A stretch of 53,294 nucleotides of DNA from positions 1-53,294 of the forward strand of contig CASDYG010000008.1 in assembly GCA_949285555.1 (NCBI GenBank), in the 5' to 3' direction. Shown one piece after another: positions 20,571-27,823 of the stretch. The notes under the pieces were generated by a model, which saw nothing but the letters and a program-made list of their open reading frames with translations, was not told the DNA's origin and ran no database searches. The stretch's first letter is position 1. Every line of letters begins with the position of its first letter. The stretch is from an uncultured Eubacteriales bacterium (GTDB taxonomy: Bacteria; Bacillota; Clostridia; Peptostreptococcales; Anaerovoracaceae). Both the position numbers and the translations under genes were made by a program.

Positions 20571-22850
20571 ATGGAAATTCTCATTGAAAAACGTGACGGT
20601 AGACTCGAACCTCTTGCCGTAGACAAAACAAAAAAGATGGCCGCCTATGCATGCCAGGGGGTTGAAGGCTGTGATCCTCTGGAGCTGGAAATGGACGCCA
20701 AAATCCTTTTTAGAGATAAGATGACTACAAAGGCTATACAAAAGATTCTGATACAGGCTGCGATTGAAAAAGTAATACAAAAAACAACAGATGAATTCGG
20801 TAATGTTGTAAATAAAATGAATCAAAATTGGCAGTATGTTGCAGCAAGACTATATCTTTTTGATTTATATAAGGAAGCCGCTATCAACAGAAAATACAAA
20901 GCTTTTGGATATGGAAATTTCAATCACCTGGTGGATATACTAAGCAACAATGGTGGATATGGCTCTTTCATAAAAGAAAACTATACTGCCGAAGAGATTG
21001 AAGAGCTGGGAGATTATATTGAGCCTAAGAGGGATTATCTTTTCAACTATGAAGGCATAAAGCTTCTTTCCGACCGTTATCTTGTAAAAGGTTACAACAA
21101 AGAAGTATATGAGCTGCCTCAGGAACGTTTTATGGCTATAGCAATGCACCTTGCCATACAGGAAGGAAAGGATAAGGTTAAATACGCAAAGAAATTTTAC
21201 GACCTTATGAGCAAGCTAAAGATGACCGTTGCAACACCTACTCTTGCCAATAGTGCTACTAGTCATTTCCAGCTATCCAGCTGCTTCATTTCTGGCGTCG
21301 GTGATAATCTTTGGTCCATATACGATGTAAACAGCAAGTTCTCACAAGTGTCCAAACATGGCGGTGCACTTGGTATCTACTTGGGCAAAGTAAGAGCGCT
21401 AAACAGTGATATTCGTGGATTCAAAAACGCTTCCGGAGGTGTAATTCCTTGGGTAAGGCTTTACAACGACACCGCTGTAGCTGTCGATCAATTAGGAAAA
21501 CGAAAGGGTGGAGCTACTGTAACTTTAGATATTTGGCACAAGGATTTATACGAATTTATTGATATTCGTACGAATAACGGAGATGATAGGAGAAAGGCAC
21601 ACGATATATTCCCATCTGTCTCCATACCGAACATCTTTATGGAAAGACTCAAGTCAAGAGGCTCTTTCACCCTGTTCGATCCACATGAAATTTCCAACAA
21701 GATGGGCTTTAATCTAGAAGATTTTTATGATGATGGTGATGATAAAGCATTTACTCAAAGATACTTAGAATGTGAAAACCATCCTGAACTCAGCAAAATC
21801 GAAGTATCGGCCCTTGATATTATGAAAAAGATAATGAAATCCGCAGTGGAAACGGGTACGCCTTTTATCTTCTTCAGGGATACAGTAAATGAAATGAATC
21901 CAAATAAGCACGAAGGAATGATTTATGCATCTAACCTATGCCACGAAATTGCACAAAATTTAGGATTCACAGATTTAACCGCTATTGAATATGAAGACGA
22001 TCAGATCATCAGCAAAGCTGCAATTGGCGATATGGTTACATGTAATCTTAACTCCATAAATCTAGGTAAAATACATAGAGAAGAGCTTGAAGAAAATATC
22101 GCTCTCCAAATTCGCATGCTGGATAATGTTGTAACCCTTAATAATTTCCCAGTCAAGGAGGCAGAAATTACCGCTAAAAAATATCGTGCCATCGGTCTTG
22201 GCACCAGCGGTTATCACCACTATCTTGTAAATAATGGAATCAAATGGGAAAGCGATGAACATATCAAGGAAGCTGATCAGCTTTTCGAGGACATTAATTA
22301 TTATGCTATTAAGGCTTCTATGGAGCTTGCTAAGGAAAAAGGAGCATATCCAAAGTTTAAAGGCTCCGAATGGGATACAGGTGTATACTTTGAACGCAGA
22401 GGCTATAATTCTGAAAGATGGCAAAAGCTACGCGAAGATGTACATAAATATGGACTTAGAAATGGATATATAATGGCCATTGCACCTACAGGAAGTACAT
22501 CTAATATAGCAAACACCACAGCAGGAATAGATCCTATTTTCAAAAAATTCTTCATTGAAGAAAAGAAAGGTAATTTCATTCCAAAGACTGCCCCTGATCT
22601 ATGTGAAGAAAATTTCTGGCTATACAAGGAAGCACACACCATAGATCAAATGTGGAGTATAAAGGCCTGTGGAGTTCGTGGCAGACATATCGATCAGTCT
22701 CAGTCCTTTAATCTGTACATCACTCCAACAATGAGTGCGAAAGAAATATTAGATCTTTATATAAATGCCTATGAACAAGGTATAAAGACAATATATTATG
22801 TACGAAACCAATCTCTTGAGATGGATGAATGCACAAGCTGCTCAAGCTAA
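20571..22850 (+). CDS. nrdA: Class Ia ribonucleoside-diphosphate reductase, alpha subunit
   Basis: A 759-residue catalytic subunit that reduces ribonucleoside diphosphates to deoxy forms. An ATP-cone occupies about residues 3-92, which marks NrdA rather than NrdE and allows dATP feedback control. The active-site residues are placed as in E. coli NrdA: redox cysteines C238 (QLSSCF) and C491 (MVTCNLNS), thiyl-radical C457 with N455 and E459 (NLCHE), and a C-terminal CxxC tail (C754, C757) for thioredoxin-type reduction. An AGGAGGAG site precedes the ATG. It forms an operon with nrdB 42 bp downstream. A class I enzyme needs oxygen or a metal/NrdI route to form its cofactor, noteworthy if the host is an anaerobe. 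Confidence 0.95.
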   Translation: MEILIEKRDGRLEPLAVDKTKKMAAYACQGVEGCDPLELEMDAKILFRDKMTTKAIQKILIQAAIEKVIQKTTDEFGNVVNKMNQNWQYVAARLYLFDLYKEAAINRKYKAFGYGNFNHLVDILSNNGGYGSFIKENYTAEEIEELGDYIEPKRDYLFNYEGIKLLSDRYLVKGYNKEVYELPQERFMAIAMHLAIQEGKDKVKYAKKFYDLMSKLKMTVATPTLANSATSHFQLSSCFISGVGDNLWSIYDVNSKFSQVSKHGGALGIYLGKVRALNSDIRGFKNASGGVIPWVRLYNDTAVAVDQLGKRKGGATVTLDIWHKDLYEFIDIRTNNGDDRRKAHDIFPSVSIPNIFMERLKSRGSFTLFDPHEISNKMGFNLEDFYDDGDDKAFTQRYLECENHPELSKIEVSALDIMKKIMKSAVETGTPFIFFRDTVNEMNPNKHEGMIYASNLCHEIAQNLGFTDLTAIEYEDDQIISKAAIGDMVTCNLNSINLGKIHREELEENIALQIRMLDNVVTLNNFPVKEAEITAKKYRAIGLGTSGYHHYLVNNGIKWESDEHIKEADQLFEDINYYAIKASMELAKEKGAYPKFKGSEWDTGVYFERRGYNSERWQKLREDVHKYGLRNGYIMAIAPTGSTSNIANTTAGIDPIFKKFFIEEKKGNFIPKTAPDLCEENFWLYKEAHTIDQMWSIKACGVRGRHIDQSQSFNLYITPTMSAKEILDLYINAYEQGIKTIYYVRNQSLEMDECTSCSS

Positions 22851-22892
22851 AATAAAAATATTCCTATAAGAATCAATAAATAAGGAGCTACA

Positions 22893-23921
22893 ATGGATAA
22901 GAAGAAGATTTTTAATGAGCTTGGCCTTAGAGGCACACAAAGCCTAATAGATGGAAATACTACTAATTTGAGAGAATGGAATAGAATTAAATATGACTGG
23001 GCAAACGTTCTTTACAGAACTATGCTTAACAACTTTTGGATTCCTGAGGAAATTGCTCTAAACGAAGATGTGAAACAGTTTCCATATCTCACATCAGGAG
23101 AAAGAAATGCTTTTGATAAAATCATCTCCTTCCTGAATTTTTTAGATTCAATCCAAAGTGAGAATCTCCCAAATCTTTCTAGATATATAACTGCCCCTGA
23201 GGTTTCTTCCCTTCTGAACATCCAGGCATTTCAGGAAGAAATACATGCTCAAAGCTATTCCTATATATTAGATACTGTTACCAATCCTGTTAACAGGGAT
23301 AAAATATATGACGAATGGCGTACAGACCCCGTGCTTTTAGGTAGAAATAAGTTCATTGCAGAAATTTATCAACGCTTTAGTGACGAGCCAAATACAACTA
23401 ATCTACTTAGCACGATAATGGCCAACTACATACTTGAAGGTATTTACTTCTACTCTGGTTTTAGCTTTTTCTATACTTTAGCCAGGCAGGGTAAAATGAC
23501 TGCTACTGCAACTATTTTTAAATATATAAATAGAGATGAAGTTACTCATCTCATTCTCTTTCAGGATATGATAAAGGAGCTTAGGAAGGAGAACCCAGAA
23601 CTATTTGATGCTGATACCATCGAGGAGCTTAGAGAAATGATGCGTATAGGCGTCGAAAACGAAATAGAATGGGGCCAATATGTGACTAATAACGAAATTC
23701 TTGGTATCAACAATGATCTTATTGATAAATATATTAAATATTTATCAAATTTAAGACTACGTGCCATAGGCTTCGAAGTTCTCTACCCTGAAATTGTCGA
23801 TCATCCAATGGCTTGGATAGACGGTTTTTCCAATATTAACAGCACCAAAACTGACTTCTTTGAAGCCAAAGTAACCAATTACACAAAGGCTGCTGCTTTT
23901 GATTTTGATAATTTAGAATAA
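22893..23921 (+). CDS. nrdB: Class Ia ribonucleoside-diphosphate reductase, beta subunit
   Basis: A 342-residue ferritin-like radical subunit that supplies the tyrosyl radical to NrdA. Metal ligands are visible: D85 (NFLDSIQSE), E115 and H118 (EEIH), an Glu in LEGIYFYSGF, and E-x-x-H in NRDEVTHL. The radical tyrosine is present as Y122 in HAQSY, so it is not a Tyr-less class Ic or similar variant. No NrdI-like flavodoxin is adjacent, which argues for an NrdB (di-iron) rather than an NrdF type. Followed by its own terminator. Confidence 0.95.
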   Translation: MDKKKIFNELGLRGTQSLIDGNTTNLREWNRIKYDWANVLYRTMLNNFWIPEEIALNEDVKQFPYLTSGERNAFDKIISFLNFLDSIQSENLPNLSRYITAPEVSSLLNIQAFQEEIHAQSYSYILDTVTNPVNRDKIYDEWRTDPVLLGRNKFIAEIYQRFSDEPNTTNLLSTIMANYILEGIYFYSGFSFFYTLARQGKMTATATIFKYINRDEVTHLILFQDMIKELRKENPELFDADTIEELREMMRIGVENEIEWGQYVTNNEILGINNDLIDKYIKYLSNLRLRAIGFEVLYPEIVDHPMAWIDGFSNINSTKTDFFEAKVTNYTKAAAFDFDNLE

Positions 23922-23938
23922 ATATTGAACATTAAAAT

Positions 23939-24012
23939 AGCCTGCTCATAACTTTCCGGATTTTGCCATTTTTAGACAATTTCTTACGAAAGATAGTGAG
24001 CAGGCTTTTAGT
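23939..24012 (+). terminator. nrdAB terminator with large structured loop
   Basis: Perfect 10-bp arms AGCCTGCTCA (23939-23948) and TGAGCAGGCT (23997-24006) followed by a T-rich tract, 18 bp after the nrdB stop. The 48-nt loop holds a weaker CTTTC/GAAAG stem and a TTTAGACA sequence, so it may be a diverged relative of the nested elements seen in other terminators. Confidence 0.8.
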
Positions 24013-24042
24013 TTTATCTAACATTCGTAACAGATATTTAAT

Positions 24043-24444
24043 TTATTTTTTAATATATATGCTAGGGTTTGCTCTTTTGGCAAGCATAATGATATTCTCA
24101 ACATCTCTTGCTTCAAATACAAAACTTCTTACAACTACATCCTTGCCAAAATGCAGTATTACTTTAGGATACTTTTTTACATAATCGCAATGTACTGTAT
24201 CAATGTCACTCCACAGCCACATAAAGTCACTCTTAATATTAAAAAAGCTAAATGCAATATTTACACCATTTGCATTAACAATATATTCTTTTTCCAAGAA
24301 CGTTGCTAAAAGAATTAAGAAACTGACGCCTACATAAAGATAGTTCTTTGAATACATGGCCATAATAAAACTTATTACAAAAGCGAATCCCCCTGCTATC
24401 TTTAGGGCTGTACTTTTTTTCTTTATATCCCCATATATATTCAT
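24043..24444 (-). CDS. Small membrane protein of unknown function
   Basis: A 133-residue protein. Two hydrophobic helices lie at about residues 16-31 and 35-48, followed by a soluble C-terminal part rich in beta-type pattern (KVILHFGKDVVVRSFVF), reminiscent of bacterial PH-like/YcxB-type small membrane proteins, but I do not recognise the family. It starts 15 bp after the NhaC-type antiporter stop and is probably co-transcribed with it. The upstream AAAGG site is 11 bp from the ATG. Function unknown. Confidence 0.7.
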   Translation of the reverse strand: MNIYGDIKKKSTALKIAGGFAFVISFIMAMYSKNYLYVGVSFLILLATFLEKEYIVNANGVNIAFSFFNIKSDFMWLWSDIDTVHCDYVKKYPKVILHFGKDVVVRSFVFEARDVENIIMLAKRANPSIYIKK

Positions 24445-24459
24445 AGACCTATAACCTTT

Positions 24460-25977
24460 CTAGAGTGATGGTGCTTTCCCCATCTTACGTAATTCTTCTA
24501 GTGCAGTTACTGCCATTTTATGAGCTTCTTCCGGTGCTTCTGCTACTCTGCCTTTTTTTAATTTTCTCAGAATATTTGTATATGTACCATCTGCATAAAA
24601 TATATTCACTCCCATAGATGCAGTAATGATGGCATAGATTGGATTAATAATGTTCATAAAGCAGAACGGCAAATATGATAATGTTGAGACTCCTAGAATA
24701 CTAGAATGGTATGCACCACATGAAGACCATGGCACTAGAGGGGACCAAAGAGTACCGCCATCCTCTAAAGTTCTAGACAGCATGTTTCTAGATAGTCCTA
24801 ACTCATCATATTTTTCTTTATACATACTGCTCGGTATAATTAATCCTAAATATTGGTCACACATGGTGGTTATGCAAAAAAGACCAGTTATTATCGTAAC
24901 AACTACTAATTGGAAGGGAGTTTTTACCTTTTTTATCATATCTCCTAACAATGCTTCTACTGCACCTATTTTATGTAGTATACCTCCAAAAGCCACTGCC
25001 ACTATGACAAGGTTATTTGTCCAAAGCATGGCATCCATACCACCTCTATTCATAAGCTTATCTGCCAATTCATTACCAGTTTCAGCTTTGTACCCATAAT
25101 GTAACATAGAGATACAGTCAGCAAAGTCTGCACCCTGAAAAACAGCAGCAAAAAGGCAGCCTACGGATGCAATTAAAAGGACCGCAGGTATGGCTGGAAC
25201 TCTTAAAACAGCTACAACTACAATCAATATCATCGGCACTAATAAAATTGGACTCATATATTGATACTGATTTAAGATAGCATTCGAAAGCTCATTTGCC
25301 ACTGTTGGGTCATATCCTGTATTATGTTTTAACGACAAAAAAGTATATATTATTATAGCAATTATTAAACTTGGAAATGTAGTACTAATCATAGCTCTAA
25401 CATGATCAAATAGACCTGTTTGTGCCGCACCCGCTGCTAGATTTGTCGAATCTGATAGAGGACTAAATTTATCACCACAGCAGGCTCCAGAAAGAATCAT
25501 TCCTGCTACTAGCCCAGGATGAATCCCCATTGTAGCACCCATCGCCATAAATGCAATTCCTAATGTTGCTGTAACAGTCCAAGCGGAGCCTAGCGCTATG
25601 CCTACAATAGCACATAATATACATGCTAATGGCAAAAACATCGCAGGTGTAATAATCTTCAAACCATAGTACACAACTGCCGGAATAGTCCCTGCATATT
25701 CAAATGAGCCTATTAAACAGCCTACAAACAATATTATAATAATTGCTTCTAATGACATACTGACTGCATCTAGTGCTCCTGCCAGCAAATCCTTGTATGA
25801 CCAGCCACAAAGCTTTCCTACAATCATCGCTGCAGCACCTGCTATTACCACTGGTATGTGTGGATCCGCTCCGAATTCAAATATATAATTTGAAATCATC
25901 ATTACCAATAAAAGTACAATAGGAAAAAGCGCTAAAATCTTATTTGGCAACCTCGGCCTTTCAACTTTTAAATCCAT
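24460..25977 (-). CDS. nhaC: NhaC family Na+/H+ antiporter
   Basis: A 505-residue secondary transporter with about 11-12 hydrophobic segments. The family motif GACCGDKFSPLSDSTNLAA is clear and LAxA-type small-residue helices surround it. NhaC proteins exchange Na+ for H+, or in some cases an organic substrate such as malate/lactate or amino-acid pairs. The start is the ATG at 25977 next to AAAGGAGG; a frame beginning at TTG 25992 would overlap that site. Its position next to pucR and the NCS1-DUF917 gene suggests it may serve substrate uptake or the ionic side of that pathway, which is inference. Confidence 0.88.
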   Translation of the reverse strand: MDLKVERPRLPNKILALFPIVLLLVMMISNYIFEFGADPHIPVVIAGAAAMIVGKLCGWSYKDLLAGALDAVSMSLEAIIIILFVGCLIGSFEYAGTIPAVVYYGLKIITPAMFLPLACILCAIVGIALGSAWTVTATLGIAFMAMGATMGIHPGLVAGMILSGACCGDKFSPLSDSTNLAAGAAQTGLFDHVRAMISTTFPSLIIAIIIYTFLSLKHNTGYDPTVANELSNAILNQYQYMSPILLVPMILIVVVAVLRVPAIPAVLLIASVGCLFAAVFQGADFADCISMLHYGYKAETGNELADKLMNRGGMDAMLWTNNLVIVAVAFGGILHKIGAVEALLGDMIKKVKTPFQLVVVTIITGLFCITTMCDQYLGLIIPSSMYKEKYDELGLSRNMLSRTLEDGGTLWSPLVPWSSCGAYHSSILGVSTLSYLPFCFMNIINPIYAIITASMGVNIFYADGTYTNILRKLKKGRVAEAPEEAHKMAVTALEELRKMGKAPSL

Positions 25978-26106
25978 ATGCCTCCTTTTCAATCAAATTT
26001 ATTTTTTAAAGTTAGATACACTATACTTAAATTAAGTTTATTAATTTAATATGCTAAAATACTCACTTTACCAATATTACCATTTTTTAACACCTCTATC
26101 AACATC

Positions 26107-27000
26107 TTACTTATCGCTATTTTGAATTCTCCATAATATCATAACAAAATATAGGTTTGAAATTATAGGTAAGCAATCCAAACTACAATCTAAGACTTCT
26201 TCTATTTTCATCAGTCTGTAACGAATAGTATTACGATGTAAACGCATAATACCAGATGCTTTATAAGCCTGTGCATCTGCATCAATTAAATATATTGCTA
26301 AAGTATCACATAAATCATATTCTACTAGCCTATTAAGTATATTTTTCCACTCTTTTCTTGCAGAATTACTTTCTAAAACATTGGTAATCGCTTTAATATA
26401 ACTTCTATTCCAAATTCTCTTCTTATCATAAACACGTTCTAAAAGGTTATGAAACTTTAGAAACTCCTTATATTCATCATACAATGCATCTAAATCATTT
26501 ACCTGTTCACTACAAAAAATATTTATAGTCTCTTTTTCCTTACTATATGCTATACGCTCTATCCTGTATCCTATTTCCTTAATGATATTCGATTCTTTGC
26601 ACGCAATAAGAAAGACATAGTTACCATCTATCAAGGAACAATCATATCTAAGTTCATAGCTATCAAATAGTTCCTTTATCTTGTTTGCATTACTTTTTTT
26701 ATCTTTATAGTAATGTCCACTTATTACGATCATTTTTAGCTTATCATTTGTGTCTAGTTGCAAACACTTACCTATCTCGTAACCTATACCCTCTTTCAGC
26801 AAAAAATAGATTGCATTTATTCTATTTCTTATATATCTTCTGTTACCCCAAATATTTTCAAACTCTTCTAGTAATGTCTTTATTTGATTTGTTTGTTCAG
26901 TTAGTAAATTCCCCTTTTTAGAAATAACAATACAGTCACAGATTTCCCCACCAATATTTATCCCTTTTATGCTGAAAAGCTCTTCATCAATATCTAACAC
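26107..27000 (-). pseudogene. PucR-type regulator, C-terminal fragment (frameshifted)
   Basis: This frame (297 codons from a GTG at 27000) holds the C-terminal half of a PucR/CdaR-type transcription regulator. Residues about 207-290 carry the PucR C-terminal helix-turn-helix, with the hallmark ADAQAYKASGIMRLHRNTIRYRLMKIEE segment in which HRNTxRYRL is diagnostic. The open frame continues upstream without stop to the 41-bp duplication at 27155-27236, where it meets the N-terminal half in another frame. The GTG has no Shine-Dalgarno, so this fragment is probably not translated alone. Removing one duplication copy joins both halves into 513 codons, a normal PucR length. Confidence 0.88.
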
Positions 27001-27154
27001 TTTATAATCTGAGGGTACGTTGAAATTTAATTGCTTTATTCGGTTATATTCTTCTATACCAATTCCTCGATATAAATAATAATAACATCTGCTGCAAATC
27101 GATATTATAGGCTTAATAATTATGCTACATTTAAATGTGACAGCAATATTCTTA

Positions 27155-27236
27155 ATATAAGAATCAAAATTTCTATTCTCAATTAATATGTCTTTATATA
27201 AGAATCAAAATTTCTATTCTCAATTAATATGTCTTT
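27155..27236. repeat. Perfect 41-bp tandem duplication inside pucR
   Basis: 27155-27195 and 27196-27236 are identical 41-bp units (each beginning ATATAAGAATC and ending ATATGTCTTT). The bases flanking the pair differ, so the repeat is exactly two units. As 41 is not a multiple of three, it shifts the pucR frame and places a TAA at 27183-27185. Deleting one unit leaves 1542 bp from 27689 to 26107, exactly 514 codons with stop and no internal stop in the bridging part. Confidence 0.97.
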
Positions 27237-27689
27237 CAAGTTTGCTTTAGCAATGTTTACCAGGTTCAGCGAATCATCCTTGTGCTCATAAATCATACTT
27301 GTTACCTGCATAATTATATCGCTGTACTTTACCTTTCTATCTTTTTTATCATCTAAAACAATAAGAGGTAATCCTATAGTATTAGCTAAATCACAAACTT
27401 GAGGCGATATGCTGCCCATAATTTCTGTGCTATAAAAAATAATTAAGGCTATAGCACCAGTATCTTTCAAATATCTAATAGCTTCACATTGTTTATTCAC
27501 ATCTTTACTATAACTATAAAAGGCGGTAATTATAATTTCATTTGGAGTATAGTCATTAAACTCATCATTAGAAAAAAATTCCATAACTGAGACAGATCTA
27601 ACGATGCTTCCTAGACCTGTAAAACCAGCAATAACCTTACTATTTTTCAAACATGGCAACTTCAAACAGTCCCTAATTGTACATAACAT
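27183..27689 (-). pseudogene. PucR-type regulator, N-terminal fragment (frameshifted)
   Basis: This 168-codon frame encodes the PucR N-terminal ligand/purine-catabolism domain: MLCTIRDCLKLP, a GLGSIVRSVSVME segment and PNEIIITAFYSY, GAIALIIF and GLPLIVLD follow the family pattern. The ATG at 27689 is chosen because GAGGTGAT lies just upstream; an ATG-less extension to 27758 lacks a site. Translation ends after ENRNFDSYIKTY because the 41-bp duplication shifts the frame, so the helix-turn-helix is lost. It is divergent from the NCS1-DUF917 gene, its likely target. A truncated product could exist but should not bind DNA. Confidence 0.88.
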
Positions 27690-27718
27690 AACATCACCTC
27701 TAACATTATTATATATTA

Positions 27719-27757
27719 TTTGTTCATGTGCACAAAGTATATTTGTTGCATTGTACA
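27719..27757. promoter_or_regulatory. Possible regulator-binding direct repeats between pucR and permease gene
   Basis: Two 16-nt segments starting TTTGTT at 27719 and 27742 match at 11 of 16 positions and are 23 bp apart, about two helical turns. The first also forms an imperfect inverted repeat (TTGTTC...GCACAA). They lie in the divergent control region, so they may be PucR operators. Weak evidence. Confidence 0.3.
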
Positions 27758-27785
27758 CATTGATAAAAACAAATTATCGCAAAGA

Positions 27786-27794
27786 TGTTATAAT
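27786..27794 (+). promoter_or_regulatory. Extended -10 promoter of permease-DUF917 gene
   Basis: TGTTATAAT, an extended -10 with a perfect TATAAT at 27789-27794, 29 bp upstream of the ATG. A TTGATA sits 23 bp upstream, too far for a normal -35, which may mean an activator is needed. Confidence 0.5.
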
Positions 27795-27823
27795 TCCAGT
27801 AAAATCATCTAAAGGAGGTACTT

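Noticed and set aside
27690-27758. N-terminal extension of the PucR fragment
   Set aside because: The GAGGTGAT site lies just before the ATG at 27689 and the family N-terminus begins there.
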